From Chloroflexota bacterium (GTDB taxonomy: Bacteria; Chloroflexota; Limnocylindria; Limnocylindrales; CSP1-4): a DNA stretch of 40,980 nucleotides. This document shows, in pieces, positions 1 to 7,440 of this stretch. The translations under genes and the position numbers were made by a program. The stretch covers positions 1-40,980 of the forward strand of contig SCUO01000043.1 in assembly GCA_004297395.1 (NCBI GenBank). Reading direction: 5' to 3'. Within the stretch, counting starts at the first letter, position 1. Each line of letters starts with the position of its first letter. Under the pieces are notes generated by a model that did no database searches, was not told the origin of the DNA, and saw only the letters and a program-made list of their open reading frames with translations.

Positions 1-10
1 CGACCTCGGC

Positions 11-799
11 ATGAAGGCGACCCTCCTCTTCCCCTCCCGCGAGATCGTCGAGCAGTACTACGTCCCGCTCATCTACACCGCCTGCCGGACGTGCTACTCG
101 GAGCTGCCGCCGGAGGAGATCTTCCGCAAGGCGACGGCCGGCGAGATCGAGGTCGCCAAGATGCAGCGGCTCATCAACGGCGTCATCGAATCCGGCCACG
201 GCTCGACGATCGAGCACGTCGTCTTCACCTTCGGCATCACCGGCGTGTCGCGGACCCTGTCGCACCAGCTCGTCCGGCATCGAGCTGGCGTCGCCTTCGA
301 CCAGCAGAGCCAGCGCTACGTGACCTACAAGAACGCCGCGACGATGCTGCCCCAGACGATCGCCGACGCTGATCCCGCGATCCGGGAGCGCTACGAGGAC
401 CAGGTCGAGGGTTCGATGGAGCTGTACGGCGAGCTCGTCGCGGCCGGCATCCCGGGCGAGGACGCCCGGTTCGTCTTCCCCAACGGCACTCGGACGAACC
501 TCGTCATGACCACGAACCTGCGGGCCCTCATCCACATGTCAGGCCTGCGCCTGTGCACCATGGCCCAGTGGGAGATCCGGCGGCTGTTCCAGCTGATCCG
601 CCACGAGATCTTCAGCGTCTCGCCGTTCCTTGGCTCGTTCCTGGCCCCGAAATGCGTGCCCCTGGGCTACTGCGACGAGATGAACAACCGCGACGGGCAC
701 TGCCCCATCCGGCCCCACAAGGATCGGGTGCTCGAGGCCTGGGCCGAGAAGGCCAAGGCGGCCCGAGCGGCAGGACGCGAGCTGCCGGTTCAGTCGTGA
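11..799 (+). CDS. thyX: FAD-dependent thymidylate synthase ThyX
   Basis: Makes dTMP from dUMP using methylenetetrahydrofolate and reduced FAD; cytosolic, replaces ThyA. The family signature RHRX7-8S is visible at residues 89-100 (RHRAGVAFDQQS), followed by QRY, with further flavin/dUMP contact regions such as the GHGSTIEH stretch near 62-69. The 262-residue length fits the family. The start is the first ATG in the window; with only ten bases upstream, a slightly earlier start cannot be excluded. The stop overlaps the GTG of the next gene (GTGA), so the two are probably translated together. No thyA is seen here. Confidence 0.95.
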   Translation: MKATLLFPSREIVEQYYVPLIYTACRTCYSELPPEEIFRKATAGEIEVAKMQRLINGVIESGHGSTIEHVVFTFGITGVSRTLSHQLVRHRAGVAFDQQSQRYVTYKNAATMLPQTIADADPAIRERYEDQVEGSMELYGELVAAGIPGEDARFVFPNGTRTNLVMTTNLRALIHMSGLRLCTMAQWEIRRLFQLIRHEIFSVSPFLGSFLAPKCVPLGYCDEMNNRDGHCPIRPHKDRVLEAWAEKAKAARAAGRELPVQS

Positions 800-1473
800 G
801 GATCCGGCTCCAGTTCGACCGGATCGCCCCGGGCGTGGAGATCGGGCCGCACCGCCATGGCGTCGAGACCGTCGTCTACCTCGCCGCCGGCGAGCTCGTC
901 TTCGAGCACGGCGAGGAGCTCGAGCGACGGGCCGTCGTCCGGGCCGGCGATGTCCTGTACGAGGCGCCCTCGGAGCATCACCTCGTCCGCAACGAGGGCA
1001 CCCTCGATGCCCTGGCGCTGCTGGCCTCCACGGACCCGGATCCGCGCCGGATCGGGACGATGCTGCGGCGCTGGGAATCGGAGGACGAGCCCGTCCGGCG
1101 GGGCGGCGAGGCGTTCGTGGAGGCGGGGGCCGGCATCCGGCGCCGCCGGCTCGTGGGCCCGGGCGACTTCGGGTCGGCGGCGTTCACGGTGACCGAGGTC
1201 GAGATCGAGCCCGCCACGGCCGATGTCTGGCATCGCCATCCCCGGACCGAGCACGCCCTCGTCGTCTTCGAGGGTCGGGGCGTCGTGACCGTCGGCGAGG
1301 AGACCGAGACGCTCGAGCCGCTCAAGGGCATCCGGGTCGAGGATGGCCGGCCCCACCGGGTCGAGAACACCGGCCGGACGACCCTCCGCTACCTCGTCTG
1401 CTCGTCGCCCGGCCTCGATCCGATCGAGGACCGCGAGATCGCCGAAGCCCCGCGGCGGCGCCTCGACGCGTAG
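796..1473 (+). CDS. tandem-cupin (bicupin) protein
   Basis: Predicted 225-residue cytosolic protein starting at a GTG that overlaps the thyX stop by four bases (GTGA), which implies translational coupling. Two cupin barrels are visible: the first around residues 10-75 with the metal-type pattern HRHGVE and a later EHH, the second around 135-205 with HRHPRTEH and a PHRVEN turn. Histidine-rich metal sites of this type bind Fe, Mn or Ni in cupins. The substrate is unknown; a link to thymidylate synthesis is only suggested by position. It converges on the PNP gene 27 bp away. Confidence 0.8.
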   Translation: MRIRLQFDRIAPGVEIGPHRHGVETVVYLAAGELVFEHGEELERRAVVRAGDVLYEAPSEHHLVRNEGTLDALALLASTDPDPRRIGTMLRRWESEDEPVRRGGEAFVEAGAGIRRRRLVGPGDFGSAAFTVTEVEIEPATADVWHRHPRTEHALVVFEGRGVVTVGEETETLEPLKGIRVEDGRPHRVENTGRTTLRYLVCSSPGLDPIEDREIAEAPRRRLDA

Positions 1474-1500
1474 CGCCAGGGCTACCGGGCGCAGTCCCCG

Positions 1501-2373
1501 CTAGGAGTCGAGGCCGCCAACGAACCGGCGGACGACGCGGGCCAGGCGCGGGCCGGCCTCGGCGCCCGCGGCGAGGACCTCCTCGTGAGTCAGGGGCTCG
1601 CCGCTGTACCCGGCGCCGGCGTTCGTGACGAGCGACACCCCGGCGACCTCGAGGCCGGCCCAGCGGGCGGCGATGCACTCGAGGACGGTCGACATGCCTA
1701 CGGCGTGGCCGCCGAGCTGGGCCAGCATCCGGACCTCGGCCGGTGTCTCGTAGTTGGGCCCCAGCAGGCCGACGTAGACGCCCTCGGCCAGGTCGATGCC
1801 CTCCGCCGCCCCGGCGGCGTGGAGCCGTGCCCGCAGGTCCACGCTCCAGGCCTCGGTCAGGTCGGGGAAGCGCGGTCCGATCGCGTCGGCGTTGGGGCCG
1901 CGAAGCGGGTTGAGGCCGGTCAGGTTGATGTGGTCGCGGATGACCATCAGCGTTCCGGGCCCGAACGACGGGTCCAGGCCGCCGGCGGCGTTCGTCAGGA
2001 AGACGGTCCGGGCACCGAGGCGGGCGAACAGCAGGACCGGCTGGACGACGAGGCCCGGATCGTTCCCTTCGTACAGGTGGAACCGGCCCTGGAGCGCGAC
2101 GACCGGCGTGCCGGCGAGCCGGCCCAGGAGGAGCCGCCCGATGTGGCCGGGGGCGGTTGCGGCCGGCCAGCCAGGGAGGTCCGCGAATGGGATCGCGACC
2201 GCGTCCTCGAGATCGTCGGCCAGGCCTCCGAGGCCCGAGCCGAGCACGATCCCGATCCGGGGCACGAGCGACGAGCGGGCCCGGACTGCGGCCTCGAGAG
2301 CATCGAGCCGGTCGGGCTGGGCGGACGGGACGATGGGCAACGTCGGGTCGACGGGCGGGCGTGGCGCGGTCAA
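1501..2373 (-). CDS. punA: purine nucleoside phosphorylase
   Basis: Phosphorolysis of purine nucleosides to base plus (deoxy)ribose-1-phosphate in purine salvage. Family motifs of the trimeric (class II) enzyme are present: GSGLGG near the N-terminus for phosphate binding, GRFHLYEG, TNAAGG, GPNYETPAE, VGMSTV and TNAGAGYSGE near the C-terminus, which carries the base-binding Asn. I start it at TTG 2373 because GGAGG lies five bases upstream; the frame also has a TTG at 2385 but that codon overlaps this ribosome site. This gives 290 residues, normal for the family. The symbol punA is by family analogy. Confidence 0.9.
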   Translation of the reverse strand: MTAPRPPVDPTLPIVPSAQPDRLDALEAAVRARSSLVPRIGIVLGSGLGGLADDLEDAVAIPFADLPGWPAATAPGHIGRLLLGRLAGTPVVALQGRFHLYEGNDPGLVVQPVLLFARLGARTVFLTNAAGGLDPSFGPGTLMVIRDHINLTGLNPLRGPNADAIGPRFPDLTEAWSVDLRARLHAAGAAEGIDLAEGVYVGLLGPNYETPAEVRMLAQLGGHAVGMSTVLECIAARWAGLEVAGVSLVTNAGAGYSGEPLTHEEVLAAGAEAGPRLARVVRRFVGGLDS

Positions 2374-2642
2374 GCGGGCCTCCAAGGTGCGTCCAGGGGG
2401 TCGACGGCCGGGGCCCGCAGCTTCTGCCGCCCGACGGAAGTACCGACACCGGGATGCCGGTCACGTCCCGTCGGGCGACCAACCCGGGGACGGCCACGAA
2501 GGACCATCGCGACCGGGTAATGAAGCGCCCGAAGCGACCGGTCCGGAACGGGGTCCCTTGATGCAATCTCGGTTCCTCGTCCCCTGACGGCCCCTTCGGG
2601 CAAGACCAACTGTACGCGCGGTCTTTCCGGGTCATCAACGCG

Positions 2643-2706
2643 GTTATCCACGAAGTTGCCGGTGCCTACGGACACCGTGTCCACGAGTTTTCGACACCTG
2701 TGGACC
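2643..2706. promoter_or_regulatory. cluster of DnaA-box-like 9-mers (weak)
   Basis: Three TCCAC-core 9-mers lie within 64 bp of non-coding DNA: TTATCCACG at 2644-2652 (one mismatch to TTATCCACA), GTGTCCACG at 2677-2685, and CGGTCCACA read on the minus strand near 2698-2707. A GGACAC-C-GTGTCC palindrome at 2670-2682 overlaps the second. No dnaA or dnaN is nearby, so an origin is not claimed; DnaA-responsive regulation or chance are alternatives. Confidence 0.25.
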
Positions 2707-2713
2707 GCCGGTG

Positions 2714-2754
2714 GAAAACCGGCGCCGCGCCCCGGCGGGCCGCGCGGCGCCGGT
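2714..2754 (-). terminator. intrinsic terminator after the GlsB/YggT operon
   Basis: Perfect 13-bp inverted repeat, arms ACCGGCGCCGCGC (2718-2730) and GCGCGGCGCCGGT (2742-2754), 11-nt loop. Read on the minus strand the stem is followed by a TTTT run (plus-strand AAAA at 2715-2718). It lies 36 bp after the stop of the GlsB-like gene, so it should end that minus-strand transcript. Confidence 0.75.
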
Positions 2755-2789
2755 CTATGGTCGACCGCGGCGTCGGGGCTTGTCGAGCC

Positions 2790-3062
2790 TCAGCTCGTGC
2801 CGCGCCGAAGTCCACCTGAGCGATTGAGCGCGCGCGCCACGAAGATGACCGCGATGGCACCTACGGTCGCGATGAAGATGCTCTCGACGTTGATCCCGTC
2901 GACGGTGCCCATCTTCAGGAGGCTGGTCGCGACGAAGCCTCCGATGAGGCCCCCTACGATCCCGAGGACGACCATCATGATCAGGCCGTCCTTCGAGCCC
3001 ATGAGCTGGTTGGCCAGGAAGCCGGCGATGGCGCCGACCACGATCCAGGCGACAAATCCCAC
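2790..3062 (-). CDS. GlsB/YeaQ/YmgE-family membrane protein
   Basis: Small integral membrane protein of 90 residues. Three hydrophobic glycine-rich helices can be read (about residues 3-20, 26-48 and 62-78) with the family's repeated GxxxG-like pattern and a KDG turn between helices 1 and 2, typical of the transglycosylase-associated/stress family. The molecular function of the family is not established; members respond to envelope or general stress. The start is GTG at 3062 with an AGAGGTGG site about ten bases upstream. It is last in a minus-strand cluster with the YggT-like gene and precedes a strong terminator. Confidence 0.85.
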   Translation of the reverse strand: MGFVAWIVVGAIAGFLANQLMGSKDGLIMMVVLGIVGGLIGGFVATSLLKMGTVDGINVESIFIATVGAIAVIFVARALNRSGGLRRGTS

Positions 3063-3122
3063 TGGCAGTCCACCTCTTCTACTTCGATCAGCCTCGAGCC
3101 GACCGCTACCCTTCGAGGTCGC

Positions 3123-3287
3123 TCAACGGGCGATAGGCACCTCCGGCCCGGCAGCGCCGAGCGCAGCCGGCAACAGGGCGAGGACCAGGAGCGCCGCGAC
3201 TGTGATCAGCGCCAGGCTGGACAGCACCGCCGACGCCACGGGCCAGATCGCCTCGGCCCATCTCCGGGCGGCGAGGGGCGACGTCAT
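3123..3287 (-). CDS. small single-helix membrane protein
   Basis: A 54-residue protein that I do not recognise. It starts at an ATG overlapping the YggT-like stop (ATGA at 3284-3287), which favours a real, translationally coupled gene. A short basic-aromatic N-terminus is followed by one strongly hydrophobic segment (about residues 15-42) and a short tail. Longer versions of the frame extend upstream into the YggT-like gene but lack support. Its role may be tied to the adjacent membrane proteins; that is inference. Confidence 0.55.
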   Translation of the reverse strand: MTSPLAARRWAEAIWPVASAVLSSLALITVAALLVLALLPAALGAAGPEVPIAR

Positions 3288-3691
3288 GCCGGTTCGCGTC
3301 GGAAGATCCCGACGGCCCATAGGGCGATGAGCTCGAGGATCGTCCAACCCACGAAGGCGACGACCGCGGTGACGTCGAGGATCGAGCCCGACGCGTGGAG
3401 TGCGTCTGTCCGGAGGATGCCCTCGAACGGGGCTACGAAGAGCTGGCTGAAGTTGAGGATGCCCGACACGAGGCCGTTCGCCTCCCGCGCGTCGAGCAGA
3501 AGGAGGACGAAGCGCAGCCCGATGAGGACCTGGACGAGGCCGAACACGAGCACCAGGACGCGCCGGGTCATCTCGGAGCCGCCCGGGCTGGATGCGGTGG
3601 TGTGGCGGCTCTCCGTCCGTGTGGACTCCTGGCCCGCGGCCGTCGCGGGCTCCGTGGTGACGACCGTCCGGTCGACTTGATCGATGGCCAT
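3284..3691 (-). CDS. YggT-family membrane protein
   Basis: A 135-residue protein with a disordered, Ser/Thr-rich cytosolic N-terminus (about residues 1-40) and two long hydrophobic regions (about 43-66 and 100-128) separated by a loop with FVAPFEGILR, close to the YggT family loop (P-F-x-x-I/L-R). YggT proteins are small membrane proteins linked to osmotic stress and, by neighbourhood in many bacteria, to cell division; the mechanism is unknown. GGGAG lies five to six bases before the ATG. It heads the minus-strand cluster and is divergent from the response-regulator gene. Confidence 0.8.
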   Translation of the reverse strand: MAIDQVDRTVVTTEPATAAGQESTRTESRHTTASSPGGSEMTRRVLVLVFGLVQVLIGLRFVLLLLDAREANGLVSGILNFSQLFVAPFEGILRTDALHASGSILDVTAVVAFVGWTILELIALWAVGIFRREPA

Positions 3692-3787
3692 GACTTCTCC
3701 CTCTATCTCGGAGATCCAGGGAGGCGAGCCGGACGGCCGCCGCGCGGAATGCCGGTCCTCACTCTCCGGTCCTGGTCACGTCGTGTC

Positions 3788-3802
3788 ATGACGCGTCGTC
3801 AT
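3788..3802. promoter_or_regulatory. palindromic operator-like site 1
   Basis: Perfect inverted repeat ATGACG-N3-CGTCAT (centre CGT) in the divergent promoter region between the YggT-like gene and the response regulator. A -10-like TAGAAT lies at 3838-3843. The same palindrome recurs at 4720-4734, just after the response-regulator gene. Confidence 0.5.
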
Positions 3803-3894
3803 CTCGAGCTGGACTTCATTCGCTTGGCACGCTGCCGTAGAATCACGGTCCTCGCGCTTGAATCGGTTGGTCGGTGGCGGAGGTCGGTTTGCCC

Positions 3895-4661
3895 ATGGAT
3901 GCGCAGGCCACGGAGCCTCGACGTGCGCTGGTGCTCCACGAACGCGCCATGGTCGTGGACCTCATCGAGCTCACCCTGAACCACGGGATGTTCGTCGTTC
4001 GCGCGGCCAGGAACCTGGCCGAGGCGGAGCAGATCCTGGCCGAGCACCGACCTCACCTGGCCGTCATCGACATGGACCACGATGACAGCACCACGCTGCT
4101 GGGGCGCCTCGGGGTTTCGAACGGCCTCGCCCGGAGCGTGACGCCGGTCCTGGGTCTCACCCGCAGGGGCGATCTGAAGACGAAGCTGCGCGCGTTCGAT
4201 CTCGGGGTCGATGACATCCTGACGATGCCCTCTCACCGGAGGAGCTCCTCGCGCGCTCGATGGTCCTCAGCCGCCGGGCAACGGGCACGGACCGGCCCAT
4301 CGTCCCGACGATCAGGCTCGGCGAGATCGAGGTTGACATCGTCAATCGCCAGGTAAGGGCCGGGGAGTCGATCATCCACCTGAGCGGGATCGAGCAGAGC
4401 CTCCTCTACCTCCTCGCCAGCCGTGGCGGCCGGGTGGTCTCGCGAGAGGACATCCTCGACGCCATCTGGGGCACGGACTTCGTGGCCGAGAGCAACATCG
4501 TCGACCGACACATCCGGAGCCTCCGGATCAAGCTCCAGAACGACTATCGGCATCCGAGGTTCATCGCCACGGTGCCCGGCGAAGGCTATCGCTTCATCCC
4601 CACGTTCTCGAACGCCGGTTGGAGCGGCGCCCGCGCCATGGGGGACCAGCCCGGACCCTGA
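3895..4661 (+). pseudogene. OmpR-type response regulator, broken by a frameshift
   Basis: Receiver plus winged-helix regulator split over two frames. The first frame (from ATG 3895, GGAGGT ten bases upstream) encodes a receiver with the phospho-Asp segment AVIDMDH, but the acidic pocket is replaced by HER and the conserved Lys by Met (DDILTMP). At about 4228-4233 the frame is lost; re-reading one C, or adding one C to CCC, gives MPLSPEELLARSMVLSRR, the normal domain junction. The second frame then encodes a complete Trans_Reg_C winged helix (SREDILDAIWG, NIVDRHIRSLR, TVPGEGYRF). Either a real inactivating indel or a one-base error in a C run. The degenerate receiver suggests an atypical, possibly phosphorylation-independent regulator before the break. 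Confidence 0.85.
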
Positions 4662-4671
4662 AACGCACCGT

Positions 4672-4698
4672 CCCCGGCCTCGGCGGGCAACGCCGGGG
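4672..4698 (+). terminator. possible hairpin after the response regulator
   Basis: CCCCGGC (4672-4678) and GCCGGGG (4692-4698) form a 7-bp stem with a 13-nt loop ten bases after the stop codon. There is no T run, so a terminator role is uncertain. Confidence 0.3.
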
Positions 4699-4719
4699 CG
4701 ACGATTCCGGGCGCCCCGC

Positions 4720-4734
4720 ATGACGGGTCGTCAT
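4720..4734. promoter_or_regulatory. palindromic operator-like site 2
   Basis: ATGACG-N3-CGTCAT with centre GGT, extended by C and G to a 17-bp palindrome. It is identical in its half-sites to the copy at 3788-3802 and lies 58 bp after the regulator's stop. Confidence 0.4.
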
Positions 4735-4817
4735 GACAGCGCTCGATGTTGGCGGCAAGGTCTGGCGACGAGACGGAGCGCCCGCCACGGTCGAGTTGAA
4801 CACCTCCCCCCTCCACG

Positions 4818-4854
4818 CTAGGTGGGCCTGTTCCTGGGGATTGGGCCCACCTAG
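4818..4854. terminator. bidirectional hairpin between convergent genes
   Basis: Perfect 11-bp arms CTAGGTGGGCC (4818-4828) and GGCCCACCTAG (4844-4854) with a 15-nt loop, between the plus-strand regulator and minus-strand moaA, 39 bp from the moaA stop. No T run on either side. Position favours a shared terminator; a protein-binding palindrome is an alternative. Confidence 0.45.
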
Positions 4855-4893
4855 TGCTTGTCGCACGGAAGGCGGGTGCGTCGGTCCGGCGGT

Positions 4894-5940
4894 TCAGCCG
4901 CCCAGGGCGAACATCTCGACTCGCGGGAGGTGGCTCGTGGCCTCGGTCCGGAGCTCGGAGTACCGGTCGGTCCGGGCAGCCCAGACCCGCTCCAGGATCG
5001 CCCGGAGATCCTCGTCCGAGGCACCCGAGCGGAGCGGCGCCCGGAGGTCCGTCCCGACGGCGCTGAACAGGCAGGTGTAGAGCTTGCCCTCGGCCGAGAG
5101 CCGGGCCCGGGTGCAGTCGCCGCAGAACGGCTGGGTGACCGAGGCAATCACCCCGATCTCGCCCGAGTCATCGCGATACCGCCAGCGCCCGGCGACCTCG
5201 CCCCGGTAGTTCGCCTCGACCGCCTGGAGCGGCAGCTCCGCGTCGATGGCGGCCACGATCTCGGCGGCCGAGACGACGTCATCGAGGCGCCAGCCGTTGG
5301 CCGTCCCGACGTCCATGTACTCGATGAACCGCAGGACGAGGCCCTCGTCGCGAGCCCAGCGGGCCATCGGCACGACGCTGGCTTCGTTCTCGCCGCGCTT
5401 CACGACCATGTTCACCTTGATCGGCGCGAGCCCGGCCTCACGGGCCGCCGCGATCCCATCGAGGACCTTCGTGACGGGGAAATCGACCCCGTTCATCCGT
5501 CGGAACGTCGCGTCGTCGAGCGAATCGAGCGACACCGTGATCCGCCGGAGGCCGGCATCGGCGAGCGGCCGGGCGAGCGGCCGCAGGGCGGAGCCGTTCG
5601 TGGTCAGGGTCAGGTCGACCGGATCGGCCTCGGGCGTCCGAAGCTGGGCCAGCATCGCGATGAGGTCCGGCAGTGCCTTCCGGACGAGCGGCTCGCCACC
5701 GGTGATCCGGAGCTTCCCGACCCCGAGGTCCACGAAGATCGCTGCCAGCCGCCGGATCTCCTCGTAGGTCAGGACCTCGGAGTGCGGCAGGAACGCGTAG
5801 TCGCGCCCGAAGACCTCGGCCGGCATGCAGTAGGTGCAACGGAAGTTGCAGCGATCGGTGACCGAGATGCGAAGGTCGCGGAGGGCGCGACCGCGCCGGT
5901 CCAGGACCCCGGGGCGCCCATCGAACGTGCTCGTCGTCAT
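4894..5940 (-). CDS. moaA: GTP 3',8-cyclase MoaA
   Basis: Radical-SAM enzyme of molybdenum cofactor synthesis: converts GTP to 3',8-cyclo-GTP, which MoaC turns into cPMP. The N-terminal cluster motif CNFRCTYC (Cys 31, 35, 38 from this start), ITGGEP for SAM binding, the C-terminal cluster region CGDCTRARLSAEGKLYTC, and the essential C-terminal Gly-Gly are all present. Length 348 fits. No clear ribosome site precedes the ATG at 5940; an upstream ATG (5994) is in frame, and a TACGAT box six bases before an in-frame GTG at 5949 would allow a leaderless start. No other moa/moe genes are in the window, so the pathway is scattered. Confidence 0.95.
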   Translation of the reverse strand: MTTSTFDGRPGVLDRRGRALRDLRISVTDRCNFRCTYCMPAEVFGRDYAFLPHSEVLTYEEIRRLAAIFVDLGVGKLRITGGEPLVRKALPDLIAMLAQLRTPEADPVDLTLTTNGSALRPLARPLADAGLRRITVSLDSLDDATFRRMNGVDFPVTKVLDGIAAAREAGLAPIKVNMVVKRGENEASVVPMARWARDEGLVLRFIEYMDVGTANGWRLDDVVSAAEIVAAIDAELPLQAVEANYRGEVAGRWRYRDDSGEIGVIASVTQPFCGDCTRARLSAEGKLYTCLFSAVGTDLRAPLRSGASDEDLRAILERVWAARTDRYSELRTEATSHLPRVEMFALGG

Positions 5941-6203
5941 GCCAGTCACCGGCGGATCGTACCCCGGCGTCGCCCGGGGCCCCGGTCGGCCCATTCGTGG
6001 GCGCCGCGGGGGGGGCGGGGGCGGGCGCCCTGGACCGCATCGGGCAGGTCGCCCGCGGAGCGGTCCGGTGGGGTCGATTGGTACCTCCGCCGAACGGGGC
6101 CGGTACGACTAGCCGGATGCGCGTCAGCACCCCCGCAGCCGACCATCGCGATACGCCCGAAACCCGGCCGGAAGCGCCGGGCCGTGTCTGAAGGACTGGA
6201 TCG

Positions 6204-7427
6204 ATGGCCACCACCGAACAGCGCAGCGGATTCCGGCTCCCGTGGGCCGCCGACACGCGCCCCGGCGCGCCCGTCCACGACCAGACGCCGCCCGCCAACC
6301 CCGATTCTCCGCCGGTCGCCGAGGGAGAGACCATCGCAGACCCGAGCAGCGCCGAGGCGACCGAGATGCAGGAAACGACCATCCCCGACACCCGATCCAT
6401 GGGCTGGCCCGCTTCCGACGCCGGCGATGCGGCGGCCGAGGGTGAGGACGCGCCCGTCGCTCCCAGCGCCCGGCCGCGGCGCGAAAACCTCCTCGTCACC
6501 GGGCTCGTCCGGGCGATGCGCGACGCCGCGACGTCCGCCCGCGAGGAGACTGCGGCCCGCTTCGCCGACGAGGCCAAGACCCGGGTCGAAACGATCCACG
6601 CCCAGGCCGCCGAGGAAACCACTGACCTCCGCAAGCAGGCTGACGCGGAGATCGTCGAGATCCGCGACTGGTCAAAGGCCGAGATGGCCCGCATCCGCGA
6701 AGAGACCGACAGGCGAATCGCCGACCGCAAGCAGCACCTCGAAGCCGAGATCGAGCGCCACGCCGCCCGGGTCGAGCATCGCATCGAGGGCGTCCAGGCG
6801 GCCGTCGCCGCCTTCGAGCGCCAGATGGAGACCTTCTTCGTCAAGCTCATGGCCGAGGAGGATCCGGCTCGCCTCGCCGGCCTCGCCGAGCAGCTGCCCG
6901 ACGCTCCCTCCCTCGACCTCGACGACCTCGATCGTGCGGTCGCAGACCAGGCGGAGCCGTCCTTCCCCATGTCGGCCCTCGATGCTCGCGGCGCTGCCGC
7001 TGCCGAGGCCGAGGCGTTCGCCGACCTCGATGCGTCCGACATGTCCGACCTTTCCGACGACAGCGACCTGCAGCCCGATGACGAGGCCAATGTCATCGCC
7101 GACGACGACGTGGCCCGCCGCCTCGAGGCGTTCACCACCCATGCGACCGCCGAAGGCGAAGGCGCCACCAGCCAGCTCGCCGTCGTGGGGCTCGTCAGCG
7201 TGGCCAGCATCGCCGGGTTCAAGCGGGCACTCGCCCGGACCGCGGGGGTCCGGTCGGTCACGGTCGCGTCCGGCCCGAGCGGCGACTTCATCTTCAGCGT
7301 CGGCCATGACCCCGAGACCGACCTTCGATCGATCGTCCCCGAGCTCGACGGCTTCGCCGCCGTGATCACCGGCGACGCCGACGGCGTCCTGACGATCGCG
7401 GCCACCGATCCCGAGAGCGTGCATTGA
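6204..7427 (+). CDS. coiled-coil protein paired with CpaE-like ATPase
   Basis: A 407-residue protein of unknown function. N-terminal 90 residues are acidic, Pro/Ala-rich and probably disordered. Residues about 105-215 form a long, highly charged coiled coil rich in Arg, Glu and Ala, reminiscent of DivIVA or F-type b-subunit-like helices. An acidic linker (about 225-310) leads to a compact alpha/beta C-terminal domain (about 324-400, VVGLVSVASIAGFKRALARTAG) that resembles ferredoxin-like/HMA-type folds by eye. No membrane segment. It precedes the CpaE-like ATPase by 13 bp, so both are one operon; a scaffold or positioning role with that ATPase is inference. Confidence 0.75.
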   Translation: MATTEQRSGFRLPWAADTRPGAPVHDQTPPANPDSPPVAEGETIADPSSAEATEMQETTIPDTRSMGWPASDAGDAAAEGEDAPVAPSARPRRENLLVTGLVRAMRDAATSAREETAARFADEAKTRVETIHAQAAEETTDLRKQADAEIVEIRDWSKAEMARIREETDRRIADRKQHLEAEIERHAARVEHRIEGVQAAVAAFERQMETFFVKLMAEEDPARLAGLAEQLPDAPSLDLDDLDRAVADQAEPSFPMSALDARGAAAAEAEAFADLDASDMSDLSDDSDLQPDDEANVIADDDVARRLEAFTTHATAEGEGATSQLAVVGLVSVASIAGFKRALARTAGVRSVTVASGPSGDFIFSVGHDPETDLRSIVPELDGFAAVITGDADGVLTIAATDPESVH

Positions 7428-7440
7428 AGCGGAGGAACAC

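Larger units (their letters stand above)
2374..2789. other. non-coding region between PNP and GlsB genes
   Basis: About 415 bp without a credible gene. It holds the upstream region of the PNP gene (a GGAGG site next to its TTG start), the DnaA-box-like cluster at 2643-2706 and the terminator at 2714-2754. Open frames crossing it are typical high-GC shadow frames without ribosome sites or recognisable domains. No tRNA-like fold was seen. Confidence 0.5.

Noticed and set aside
1322-2638. Minus-strand open frame upstream of and across the PNP gene
   Set aside because: Pro/Arg-rich shadow of the PNP gene in another frame, with no motif or ribosome site.
3824-3843. Sigma-54-like promoter (TTGGCAC) before the response regulator
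   Set aside because: The second element TTGC at the required spacing is absent; only a -10-like TAGAAT without a good -35 can be read.
4228-4235. Programmed -1 frameshift in the response regulator
   Set aside because: No XXXYYYZ slippery heptamer and no strong downstream hairpin are visible; a simple C-run indel explains it better.
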